Positions 1 through 6,651 of a DNA stretch of 13,665 nt are shown here, piece after piece. The stretch's first letter is position 1; every line of letters starts with the position of its first letter. The DNA lies in NCBI GenBank assembly GCA_001824135.1, contig MHWM01000026.1:1-13665 (forward strand). The letters are read 5' to 3'. The position numbers and the translations under genes are program-made. Below the pieces are notes generated by a model that had not been told where the DNA came from, did not search any database, and saw only the letters and a list, made by a program, of their open reading frames with translations. The stretch is from Candidatus Zambryskibacteria bacterium RIFCSPLOWO2_02_FULL_39_14. GTDB taxonomy: Bacteria > Patescibacteriota > Minisyncoccia > Phycocordibacterales > Zambryskibacteraceae.

Positions 1-1743
1 GCACGGTGTAGCCTGTTTCTGCATATTTGAACCCATAAGTGCACGGTTAGCATCATCATGGTTAAGAAACGGAATCATGGAAGTTGCTATAGAGAAAGCT
101 TGGTTGGTAGCCACATCCATGAAATGAACTTCTTCGCGAGAAAGTGTTTGCGGAGTACCTTTGATACGGACTTCTACAATTTCAGGAACTATTTTGTCAT
201 CCACCACAGGAGTAGCCGCATGAGCAATGCTAAAATTTTCTTCCTCTAAAGCATTTAGATATTTAATCTCACCAGTAATCTTGCCATTTTTAACGACTGC
301 ATAAGGAGTCTCGATCATGCCAAATTCGTTAACCCGAGCATATGTGGCTAAGCGTAAGATAAGACCGATATTCGGACCTTCCGGAGTCTGAATAGGACAA
401 AGGCGTCCATAGTGTGAAGGGTGTACGTCACGTACTTCATAACCAGCACGAGCACGATTGAGACCGCCGGGTCCGAGAGCAGATACTGTACGAAGATGTT
501 CAAGTTCCTCTAAAGCATTAGTCTGTTGCATGAACTGTGACAACTGGTTAGTAGTGAAGAATTCTTTCATTCTAGCTTGAAGCGGTTTAGGAGAGATAAA
601 TTGCACTGGCAAGGTTACGTCAGTATCAATGGTGGACATCCTGTTTTGTATATTTCTTTTGATCTGAGCCATACCCACACGAATCTTGTGTTGGAAAAGT
701 TCGCCGACAAAACGCACTCTACGAGAACTAAGATGGTCAATATCATCTTCTAGGGAACCGGGAGTAATGTTGAGATGGATGATATGAGAAATAATTAAAA
801 CAAGATCAGAAAGCGAGAGAGTGCGGTTTTCAATCTCTTTTGCAGTTTCTTTAATTCCAAAACGGTTATTAAATCTGAAGCGTCCTACACGAGACAGGTC
901 ATAACGTTCTTTATCAAATATTGAATGCACAAACTCGCGAGCATTGTCAGCGGCAGCCAAATCACCATCACGTAAACGCTTATGAATCTCTATGCATGCT
1001 TCATCTATGGTAGTGGTATGGTCTTTGGCTAAAGTTTTTTCTATATAATGTTTAGCTTCTGGAGTTTTTTCAAAAAGAGATAGAATCTTCTCGTTTGAAG
1101 TTACGCCATATGCGCGTAGAAGAGTTGTTACAGGAAACTTCCTCTTGCGATCGATTCTTACGTAGATTGTCCCGTCTAGATCAGTTTCGATCTCGATCCA
1201 AGATCCACGACTAGGGATAATTTTGGCGCCAAAAGTCTTTTTACCCTTCAATTCTTGGGCAGTGAAAGAGACTCCAGTAGATCGAGCAAGCTGGGGTACT
1301 ACCACACGTTCAATACCAGAGATTATAAAAGTTCCATGAGAAGTCATCAGCGGGAAATCAGCCATAAATATCTCCTGCTCTTTCTCTGTATTCATGATCA
1401 AGTTCTTGAGTCGTACCCGAACTTTCAAAGGCGCCTCATAAGAGAGTTTTTTATCCTTGGCTACATATTCGTCAAACTTTGGCTCCGCTAATTCAAAACC
1501 GATAAAATCTAGTTGAAACTTCTTTTCTGAAAAATCTTTGATAGATGAGAATTCTTCGAAAATTTCCTTAAGACCTTTTTCAATAAGCCATTTGAAAGAT
1601 TCTACCTGTGAGACCACAAGGTTAGGAATCTCGGCTAGAGGTTTCCTGAAACGACCGAAGTATTTCTTTACCCTGAGTGGGTTTGAAGAGTTCGGTTGCG
1701 ATATATTATTGGGAGATTTTGGCGACGATGAGGGTGTATGCAT
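1..1743 (-). CDS. rpoB: RNA polymerase beta subunit, N-terminal part (runs off left edge)
   Basis: Encodes the first 581 codons of the beta subunit, which with beta' forms the catalytic cleft of RNA polymerase. The frame is open from ATG 1743 to base 1. Recognisable family blocks include the protrusion segment with DFPLMTSHGTFIISGIERV, the lobe/protrusion segment DDIDHLSSRRVRFVGELF, and the fork/rifampicin region from about residue 402 followed by ALGPGGLNRARAGYEVRDVH and PIQTPEGPNIGLI. The N-terminal 25 residues are Ser/Pro/Asn-rich and look like a lineage-specific tail. In the rifampicin cluster, positions equal to E. coli D516 and R529 are Gln406 and Thr419, while the Q513, F514, H526 and S531 equivalents are kept. 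No Shine-Dalgarno lies directly before the ATG; a run of eight T is there instead. An in-frame TAG about 50 nt upstream limits the start; TTG 18 nt upstream is the only alternative. rpoC would be expected to the left. Confidence 0.97.
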   Translation of the reverse strand, partial: MHTPSSSPKSPNNISQPNSSNPLRVKKYFGRFRKPLAEIPNLVVSQVESFKWLIEKGLKEIFEEFSSIKDFSEKKFQLDFIGFELAEPKFDEYVAKDKKLSYEAPLKVRVRLKNLIMNTEKEQEIFMADFPLMTSHGTFIISGIERVVVPQLARSTGVSFTAQELKGKKTFGAKIIPSRGSWIEIETDLDGTIYVRIDRKRKFPVTTLLRAYGVTSNEKILSLFEKTPEAKHYIEKTLAKDHTTTIDEACIEIHKRLRDGDLAAADNAREFVHSIFDKERYDLSRVGRFRFNNRFGIKETAKEIENRTLSLSDLVLIISHIIHLNITPGSLEDDIDHLSSRRVRFVGELFQHKIRVGMAQIKRNIQNRMSTIDTDVTLPVQFISPKPLQARMKEFFTTNQLSQFMQQTNALEELEHLRTVSALGPGGLNRARAGYEVRDVHPSHYGRLCPIQTPEGPNIGLILRLATYARVNEFGMIETPYAVVKNGKITGEIKYLNALEEENFSIAHAATPVVDDKIVPEIVEVRIKGTPQTLSREEVHFMDVATNQAFSIATSMIPFLNHDDANRALMGSNMQKQATPC

Positions 1744-1828
1744 GAGACAAAAAAAATTCAAAACACGCCACTTTTGTCGTGTCTATAAAAATAATTAATT
1801 CCGTTAAAATCTCCTTCGTTTCTGCCGT

Positions 1829-1869
1829 AACTCAATCGAACCCTGCCTATAAATAAACAGGTCGAAGTT
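1829..1869 (-). promoter_or_regulatory. Imperfect stem-loop at the 5' end of the rpoB leader
   Basis: Three paired blocks nest in register: AACT (1829-1832) with AGTT (1866-1869), TCGA (1836-1839) with TCGA (1862-1865), and CCTG (1842-1845) with CAGG (1858-1861). Bulges fall only on one arm and the loop is AT-rich. It begins right at the predicted transcription start (about 1870), so the rpoB mRNA would open with a hairpin. A role in RNA stability or control is inference. Confidence 0.45.
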
Positions 1870-1876
1870 ACTCGCT

Positions 1877-1904
1877 ATTCTACTTGCCACCCTTTCTTTG
1901 TCAA
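1877..1904 (-). promoter_or_regulatory. Sigma-70-type promoter for rpoB
   Basis: On the minus strand a perfect -35 TTGACA (1904-1899) is followed by a 16-nt spacer and TAGAAT (1882-1877), 5 of 6 matches to the consensus -10. The predicted start near 1870 gives a leader of about 127 nt before the rpoB ATG. It sits immediately after the terminator of the preceding operon, so rpoB appears to be an independent transcription unit rather than part of an rplJL-rpoBC operon. Confidence 0.75.
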
Positions 1905-1907
1905 GTA

Positions 1908-1940
1908 TATAAAAAGTAGAGGCAACTCATCGGTCGCCTC
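1908..1940 (-). terminator. Rho-independent terminator after the sigma-prfB-trmD chain
   Basis: GAGGC (1919-1923) pairs with GCCTC (1936-1940) and the stem extends through a G-U pair to eight pairs with a 6-nt loop. On the minus strand it is followed by TACTTTTTATAT. It ends transcription coming from the small membrane protein gene and separates it from the rpoB promoter. Confidence 0.75.
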
Positions 1941-1962
1941 ACCACAATTTCTGTAATCACCA

Positions 1963-2178
1963 CTATTTACATTTTCTACCCTTCGCTCTGTTTCGCAACC
2001 AGCGGATTGCCAAGATTGAAAATGTGGTTTTGACACCTACTCCAGCTACAAAACCCACCCCCAACCAGCTGAGTCGATGCTCTTCACCCTGACTGAACAT
2101 GGGCCCAAGATAAACACCAAGAACCCAGGCAAACAGAACACAAAAGATCACCACCCAAACTATCACGCGTATGTCCAT
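1963..2178 (-). CDS. Small two-TM membrane protein, unknown function
   Basis: 71 residues that I do not recognise. Two hydrophobic stretches, about residues 5-25 and 40-59, suggest two membrane helices, with a basic C-terminus (RWLRNRAKGRKCK) that by the positive-inside rule would stay in the cytoplasm. The gene follows trmD after 33 nt and precedes a good terminator, so it is probably the last gene of that operon. A G-run ending in GGTGAT, the anti-Shine-Dalgarno complement, directly abuts the ATG with no spacer, which is odd. Nothing shows a functional link to tRNA methylation beyond position. Confidence 0.6.
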   Translation of the reverse strand: MDIRVIVWVVIFCVLFAWVLGVYLGPMFSQGEEHRLSWLGVGFVAGVGVKTTFSILAIRWLRNRAKGRKCK

Positions 2179-2211
2179 ATCACCCCCCGCGCGTACTATA
2201 TCATGAGATAA

Positions 2212-2859
2212 TTATTTTTTCTTTTTCCACTCTTCTATCTTGGCTTTGTGTCCCGAAAGAAGTATTTTTGGGACACGGTATTTCTTACTTTTATATATAA
2301 AGACTTCCGGTCGAGTATAGACTTCGCTTGAGGCAACACGCCTTTCTTCAATAGAATCAATATTACCAAGCACACCCGGTACCTGACGAGCCACTACATC
2401 TAAAATAAACATAGCTGGCAATTCCCCTCCTGTCAGGACAAAAAGTCCAACTGTTATTTCTTCCACTTTAAAAATTTTCTTCACCCGCGCATCAATACCT
2501 TCATATCTTCCACAGATTAAAATGACGTGTTTATACTTCCCAACAATCTTACCAGCGTAATCATTAGTAAACTGCTTACCTCTAGGAGAGAGGAAAATAA
2601 TTTTTGTGTTTAATTTTTTGTTTTTTGTTCGTTTTAAAGCCGCTTCGACAGCTTTAATTACTGGTTCAGCCTGTATAACCATACCGGGACCGCCAGCATA
2701 TGGTGGACGATCGATTCTTTTATGCTTATCTTTGGTAAAATCGCGTGGATTATAGAATGAAACTTTTATCTTATTATCTTCTATTGAGCGTTTGATAATA
2801 GACTCGCCAAGATACGAGCTGAAAGCTTTAGGAAACAAAGTAATAATATGGAAATGCAT
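2212..2859 (-). CDS. trmD: tRNA (guanine-N1-)-methyltransferase TrmD
   Basis: SPOUT-class enzyme that methylates G37 next to the anticodon of tRNAs such as those for Leu, Pro and Arg(CCG), using S-adenosylmethionine and preventing +1 frameshifts. Seen here: the N-terminal ITLFP start, DRPPYAGGPGM (50-60), the knot motif ICGRYEGIDARV (115-126), VLTGGELPAM (141-150), Arg158 in VAR (equal to catalytic R154 of E. coli numbering), PGVLG and YTRPEV. At 215 residues it is shorter than the usual 240-255, lacking much of the C-terminal helical part. Two departures: family GDYV reads GLFV (Leu139), and the segment carrying catalytic Asp169 reads SIEERRV, so an aligned Asp is missing. The start is 18 nt after the khpA stop in the rpsP operon. 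Confidence 0.95.
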   Translation of the reverse strand: MHFHIITLFPKAFSSYLGESIIKRSIEDNKIKVSFYNPRDFTKDKHKRIDRPPYAGGPGMVIQAEPVIKAVEAALKRTKNKKLNTKIIFLSPRGKQFTNDYAGKIVGKYKHVILICGRYEGIDARVKKIFKVEEITVGLFVLTGGELPAMFILDVVARQVPGVLGNIDSIEERRVASSEVYTRPEVFIYKSKKYRVPKILLSGHKAKIEEWKKKK

Positions 2860-2877
2860 TTATCCCGATAGAAAAAG

Positions 2878-3210
2878 TTAGTCTAGATTTAAATCATCGA
2901 CAGCTTCGTCTAAAGTTTTAGAGACGGGAGAGATCTTAGTATCAGGTGTTCGCCAAGTACCAGAACCAACGGGTTCGTTAATCTTTAAATTTATTCTGGA
3001 ATTATTTTTCATACCTACTACACGTAAGAGAATCCTGATAGCCTTGGCTGTATTACCAGAACGACCTATCACCTTGCCCATATCATCTGGGTGAACATCC
3101 AAAGTCATAAGCACACCCATTTCATCAACGGTTCTTTTTATCTTAATATCATCTGGGTGACCCACCAATGCCTTTACAACATATTCTAAAAACTGTACGT
3201 CATCAATCAT
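2878..3210 (-). CDS. khpA: KH-domain RNA-binding protein KhpA
   Basis: Single KH domain protein of the KhpA (YlqC) family, which in Gram-positive bacteria pairs with KhpB/Jag as a small-RNA-binding regulator linked to cell division and ribosome metabolism. The start MIDDVQFLEYVVKALVGHPDDI and the GxxG loop VIGRSGNTAKAI (residues 47-58) are typical. After about residue 80 the protein carries a 30-residue tail richer in acidic residues than family members of about 75-80 residues. It lies between rpsP (20 nt upstream) and trmD (18 nt downstream), the position it holds in Firmicutes operons that also contain rimM, which is absent here. Confidence 0.9.
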   Translation of the reverse strand: MIDDVQFLEYVVKALVGHPDDIKIKRTVDEMGVLMTLDVHPDDMGKVIGRSGNTAKAIRILLRVVGMKNNSRINLKINEPVGSGTWRTPDTKISPVSKTLDEAVDDLNLD

Positions 3211-3230
3211 AATCTTTTCTTTAAGGGTAA

Positions 3231-3665
3231 TTATCCAACCTTCTCTTCTATAACTTCTATTGTAGCATCTTCTTTAGTCTCTTCGATCGTCGGAGTTATA
3301 GCACTTCCAGTCTCTTTTTCACTCTGAGTTTCTGTTGTAGGTTGTGAATCGTTTGTTGCTGGTGTTGCTGGTTTCTCCTCTGGTACTGGAGCTTTTTTAG
3401 ACACTGCTGAAACATCGATTTTTGAAGCATTTATTATTCTATGTCTCACAAGTAGATTATTGACAGTAGCTGTAGGACTTGCCCCTTTAGATAACCAGTA
3501 TTGAATACGTTCGGTATTTAAAGAATCTTTAGATTTACGAGGGTCATAAGAACCCAGAATTTCTTTAAAGCGACCACTTTTGGTCGAGTTTAGAGAATCA
3601 GTTAAAACAAGCCTGAAGCTCGGCTCGTGTACTCTACCCACCCTCTGCAACCTGATTTTAAGCAT
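3231..3665 (-). CDS. rpsP: Small ribosomal subunit protein bS16 with a long C-terminal tail
   Basis: Ribosomal protein bS16, an assembly protein of the 30S body. Residues 1-80 carry the family signature (MLKIRLQRVGRVHEPSFRLV, GSYDPRK, RIQYWLSKGASPT, VNNLL). Residues 85-144 are an added low-complexity tail rich in Pro, Thr, Glu and Lys and probably disordered; E. coli bS16 ends near residue 82. The gene begins 29 nt after the prfB stop. There is no Shine-Dalgarno before the ATG; instead a weak candidate promoter, TTGTAA overlapping the prfB stop, 17 nt, TAATGT, ends 6 nt upstream, which would give a leaderless mRNA. Read-through from prfB is equally possible. Confidence 0.95.
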   Translation of the reverse strand: MLKIRLQRVGRVHEPSFRLVLTDSLNSTKSGRFKEILGSYDPRKSKDSLNTERIQYWLSKGASPTATVNNLLVRHRIINASKIDVSAVSKKAPVPEEKPATPATNDSQPTTETQSEKETGSAITPTIEETKEDATIEVIEEKVG

Positions 3666-3694
3666 GGGAGTACATTAGCAAAAATAGGTAAATA

Positions 3695-4573
3695 TTACAA
3701 ATCTTTTTCTGCTTCGATAAACTCATCCAATTCACCGTTCAAAACTCTTTCCACATCCCTCACTTCGACATCGGTGCGGTGATCTTTAACCATTTTATAC
3801 GGATGAAGCACATAAGAGCGTATCTGGTTACCCCACTCTATCTGGGTAGTTTTGGAAATATACATACCTTTTTCTTTAGCTTTGCGTTCATCTTCCAGTA
3901 ATTTATAGAGCTTGGCTTCAAGGAGTGTCTGGGCCTTTTCTTTATTCTGTGCCTGGGAACGTTCGGACTCTACATGAACAGCAAGATTGGTAGGAATATG
4001 CACAAGACGCACCGCCGTTTCGCGTTTATTGACATTCTGTCCACCCGGTCCAGATGACTTCGAATATTCTATTTTGATTTCCTCCGGAATAATTTTAATT
4101 TCTCCAATCTTCTCAAATTTAGGGATCACCTCAACCATAGAGAAAGAGGTATGACGCTTTTGCGAAGCGTTGAAAGGCGAAATGCGTACTAGACGATGCA
4201 CACCTGACTCATTCTTCAAAGTACCATATACACTTTTACCTCCAATATCGAGAGTAATATTTCTATACCCACCGTGGTCATTCTCATTTTTATGCACTAC
4301 AGAGTAAGACCACTTCTGTTTATCGAAAAATTTCATATACATTTCTAAAAGTATTCGGGAAAAATCTTCTGCATCATCACCTCCGGCTCCAGAGAAGATA
4401 GTCATCACTGCTCCACCTCTATCATACTTCCCTATTCCGGATAATTCATCCTTTAGACTTTCTAATTCCCGAATTTGCGATTGAGCCTTATTCTTGTCAA
4501 TCCAAAAATCTGCCGTACTCATATCGGTCTCAATTTTCTCTATTTTCTGTTTTATATCTTCTAAATTTGCCAT
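3695..4573 (-). CDS. prfB: Peptide chain release factor 2 (RF2), short form
   Basis: Class I release factor that recognises UAA and UGA and triggers peptide release. The stop-reading tripeptide SPF is at 132-134, inside VRISPFNASQKRHTSF, and the catalytic GGQ is at 177-179 in SSGPGGQNVN. RF1 would have a PxT motif instead, so this is RF2. With 292 residues it lacks roughly 60-70 residues of the N-terminal helical domain of the 365-residue E. coli protein: the conserved DFW and KAQ positions (22-31) are followed almost directly by the domain-2 start FSGAGGDDAEDF. No programmed frameshift site is present; the frame is continuous. The ATG lies 1 nt after the 3' end of tRNA-Thr, so no independent ribosome-binding site fits. 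The RF2 implies UGA is a stop codon in this organism. Confidence 0.95.
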   Translation of the reverse strand: MANLEDIKQKIEKIETDMSTADFWIDKNKAQSQIRELESLKDELSGIGKYDRGGAVMTIFSGAGGDDAEDFSRILLEMYMKFFDKQKWSYSVVHKNENDHGGYRNITLDIGGKSVYGTLKNESGVHRLVRISPFNASQKRHTSFSMVEVIPKFEKIGEIKIIPEEIKIEYSKSSGPGGQNVNKRETAVRLVHIPTNLAVHVESERSQAQNKEKAQTLLEAKLYKLLEDERKAKEKGMYISKTTQIEWGNQIRSYVLHPYKMVKDHRTDVEVRDVERVLNGELDEFIEAEKDL

Positions 4574-4574
4574 G

Positions 4575-4647
4575 AGCCGAAGGCCGGAATTGAACCGGCG
4601 ACCTACGGTTTACGATACCGTCGCTCTACCAACTGAGCTACTTCGGC
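4575..4647 (-). tRNA. tRNA-Thr (anticodon CGU)
   Basis: A complete cloverleaf on the minus strand: acceptor GCCGAAG/CTTCGGC, D stem GCTC/GAGC, anticodon stem ACGGT/ACCGT with loop ATCGTAA giving anticodon CGU (codon ACG), T arm GCCGG-TTCAATT-CCGGC. The discriminator is U and CCA is not encoded, because C and then the prfB ATG follow. The Thr identity fits G1-C72, C2-G71 and G35-U36. Confidence 0.95.
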
Positions 4648-4695
4648 TTGTTCAGCAACTTTAACAAAAAGAATAGGTAAATAAAAGATTGGAGT

Positions 4696-5010
4696 CTAAT
4701 TGAGACGCTGTCTTAATACAGTATAAAGACTGATATTTCGCACAAAAAAAAGAATGGTAACAGCTGTTAAAACAACAGAAGATTGGACCAGTAACTCAGT
4801 ATCAAAAAATGCTGACATAAAATAGCTATAGAAACTTTCTGAAGTAGACATGTTTATTAAAACACTCGGGATAGAAACAAAATAGATAAGGACTGATGCT
4901 AAAACTAATAATACAAAAGATTCAGCGATAAAAGGATTCTTCAATTTACGCATAAAACATACTAAATACACGCCAAACATTATTCTACTTTTCATAGTTA
5001 GATTTATCAT
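4696..5010 (-). CDS. Two-TM membrane protein overlapping the ECF sigma gene; candidate anti-sigma partner
   Basis: 104 residues that match no family I know. Hydrophobic segments at about 30-53 and 73-92 predict two membrane helices with a short exposed loop between them and a basic region (FMRKLKNPF) before the first. The ATG overlaps the stop of the sigma gene as ATGA, a layout that usually means translational coupling. ECF sigma factors are very often followed by a membrane anti-sigma factor, so this is a reasonable candidate for one, but the usual anti-sigma domain (ZAS motif HxxxCxxC) is absent and the cytoplasmic part is small. Internal Met codons at residues 6, 11 and 20 are possible alternative starts. 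Confidence 0.7.
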   Translation of the reverse strand: MINLTMKSRIMFGVYLVCFMRKLKNPFIAESFVLLVLASVLIYFVSIPSVLINMSTSESFYSYFMSAFFDTELLVQSSVVLTAVTILFFVRNISLYTVLRQRLN

Positions 5011-5561
5011 ATCATTTCTATAGCGATATCTTTAAATTGTTTTTTAGCCCGATGAAGACCGGAGCGTACAGAAGAAAGAGACAAGCGTTCCAGAATAGCA
5101 ATCTCTTTGTAACTTTTTTCTTCAAAAAAATAAAGGGAGAGTAACCGAGACAGTCTTGTGGGTAAGCGAACAAGAACTGATTTTACAAACGATACTTGTT
5201 CTTTATCATCATAGTCAGATATGCTAGACATTGTATCCAAATTAGCAAAATCTACATTCTGTACACGAGACGATTCGACAATCTTTCTCGACGACAAACT
5301 CAAGCACGTATTCGTAAGAATTTTATATGCCCAAGACCGGAAACTGGCATCTTTACGTTTTGAAAACTTATGCGCGTATTTATATATCTTGATAAATGTC
5401 TCTTGTACAGCATCTTCAGCAAGATCGTGTGATCTAAGTATATGGAATCCTTTGCGCAAGAACGCTTCCTGATAACGATCCACCAATATGCCAAACATCC
5501 ATGGACGGTTTTGTGAACTCTTTAGAATCCTGACATCTGAAAGTGGAGATTTGGTCTTCAT
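5007..5561 (-). CDS. ECF-type RNA polymerase sigma-70 family factor
   Basis: An alternative sigma factor that would redirect RNA polymerase to a small regulon. Region 2 runs from about PWMFGILVDRYQEAFLRKG to RSWAYKILTNTC and includes the DLAEDAVQETFIKIY core-binding signature. A short linker leads to region 4 (LPTRLSRLLSLYFFEEKSYK through SSVRSGLHRAKKQF), the helix-turn-helix that reads the -35. Regions 1.1 and 3 are absent, as in ECF factors. I use ATG 5561 (184 residues); a TTG two codons upstream is possible but neither has a Shine-Dalgarno. The gene overlaps the following membrane protein gene by 4 nt. A 9-bp inverted repeat just before the start could fold the mRNA 5' end. Confidence 0.92.
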   Translation of the reverse strand: MKTKSPLSDVRILKSSQNRPWMFGILVDRYQEAFLRKGFHILRSHDLAEDAVQETFIKIYKYAHKFSKRKDASFRSWAYKILTNTCLSLSSRKIVESSRVQNVDFANLDTMSSISDYDDKEQVSFVKSVLVRLPTRLSRLLSLYFFEEKSYKEIAILERLSLSSVRSGLHRAKKQFKDIAIEMI

Positions 5562-5565
5562 ATGC

Positions 5566-5621
5566 AAGGGAACAGGGCGCGCATCTGCGTGCTCCCATGT
5601 TTATTATAATATTGTTCCCTT
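5566..5621. repeat. 9-bp perfect inverted repeat in the 5' region of the ECF sigma gene
   Basis: AAGGGAACA (5566-5574) and TGTTCCCTT (5613-5621) are perfect complements, the inner arm ending 4 nt before the sigma ATG at 5561. Between them a second, GC-rich partial stem lies at about 5575-5597. TATAAT boxes for minus-strand transcription occur at 5632-5627 and 5608-5603. A transcript starting from the first would begin almost exactly with the 5' arm, so the hairpin would enclose the leader. It could equally be a protein-binding operator. Confidence 0.55.
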
Positions 5622-5699
5622 CATCTATTATAACTCTTTTAAAAGGTGAAAAGTTGCATCGAGCTTATAAAGGATATCTTGGATCGAAAACAATACGAC

Positions 5700-6641
5700 T
5701 CATAATAATTTTTTAAATGATTCTATCATCTGGATATCATTAGGATCTGTCCCGTGAAGTTCCGCAATAGTGTAGGCCATAGCTCCGGCTACAACAAAGG
5801 TGAATATGAGTTTATATACCGCATCTTCAGGCATGTTTACAGATTCCAAATCTACACCCTGTGTAGACATAAATTTTTGAAAAGCTTCCATATGATGCTC
5901 TAATTTCACATCACCTTCTGGATCCAAGAGGATTAGTATCTTAATCCTTTCTACCAAAGGTCCTGCTGTCTTTGGAATAATCCCCTGCATCTCGTTGTGC
6001 GCCAGTTCGGGAAAATAATTATAAAACGCAGGCACCTTGGCAGTTTCATTGAGAATTATCTTCCATAAGTAAGACAGATTCTTATTTACTCTGGAAGAAT
6101 AAATTACTGGAATTTTGTTCTCAAACTTTTTACCCAAATCTTGCCCTAGCTCACAAGCTTTTGAAAAATCAACATTACTTTTTTCCAATTTCTCTATCAA
6201 ATCATCCTTACCTAATACACGCAGAAGTCCTTTCAGTGTATAAATGACTGCGTTCCTAGGCTGAAATCCTGAAGGAATAAGAACATAAGGAATATTATGC
6301 TCCTTGGCAATTTCTAAAAGTTTACCACCAGATGCAATCACAGCCAGAGGATACTTCTTGTCCAGAGCTTCTTGTACAAAACTCAAGGTCTCTTTCGTAT
6401 TACCAGAATACGATATGGCCACATACAAAGTTTTGCCTTCATGCTTTTCTGGAAAACCATAATCATCATGAATCCATGCCGGAAATAATGGGTCAAGGAA
6501 AAAGAGTAGTCGAGCCGCCATACCGGAACCACCCATACCACCGATAATCACATTATCGTATTGAGTAAAATCTTCTGGTAACAAACCGCCTTCTAATACC
6601 GGAGAAAATGATAATTGATCCTTTAATTCTTTTTCTTTCAT
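5700..6641 (-). CDS. Bifunctional phosphoglucose/phosphomannose isomerase
   Basis: Interconverts glucose-6-P or mannose-6-P with fructose-6-P in the cytoplasm, feeding glycolysis and sugar-nucleotide synthesis. Two SIS domains are visible. The first has VIIGGMGGSGMAARL (31-45) and AISYSGNTKETL (75-86), which bind the sugar phosphate, then PSGFQPRNAVIYTL (123-136). The second carries NET with Glu199 and ELAHNE with His215; their 16-residue spacing matches the catalytic Glu203/His219 pair of the archaeal Pyrobaculum enzyme. The length, 313, is close to the archaeal/Patescibacteria type (about 300-350) and unlike the 550-residue classical PGI. The ATG follows an extended -10 by 12 nt with no Shine-Dalgarno. 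Confidence 0.92.
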   Translation of the reverse strand: MKEKELKDQLSFSPVLEGGLLPEDFTQYDNVIIGGMGGSGMAARLLFFLDPLFPAWIHDDYGFPEKHEGKTLYVAISYSGNTKETLSFVQEALDKKYPLAVIASGGKLLEIAKEHNIPYVLIPSGFQPRNAVIYTLKGLLRVLGKDDLIEKLEKSNVDFSKACELGQDLGKKFENKIPVIYSSRVNKNLSYLWKIILNETAKVPAFYNYFPELAHNEMQGIIPKTAGPLVERIKILILLDPEGDVKLEHHMEAFQKFMSTQGVDLESVNMPEDAVYKLIFTFVVAGAMAYTIAELHGTDPNDIQMIESFKKLL

Positions 6642-6651
6642 GATAATTATT

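Noticed and set aside
1255..1798. Plus-strand frames opposite rpoB
   Set aside because: They are antisense shadows of a clearly conserved rpoB frame.
1743..1820. A leader peptide behind GAAGGAG upstream of rpoB
   Set aside because: No ATG, GTG or TTG lies at a workable distance downstream of it.
3695..4573. Recoding of UGA as an amino acid, known in some Patescibacteria
   Set aside because: An RF2 with SPF and GGQ is encoded, and real genes here end in TGA (for example the ECF sigma gene).
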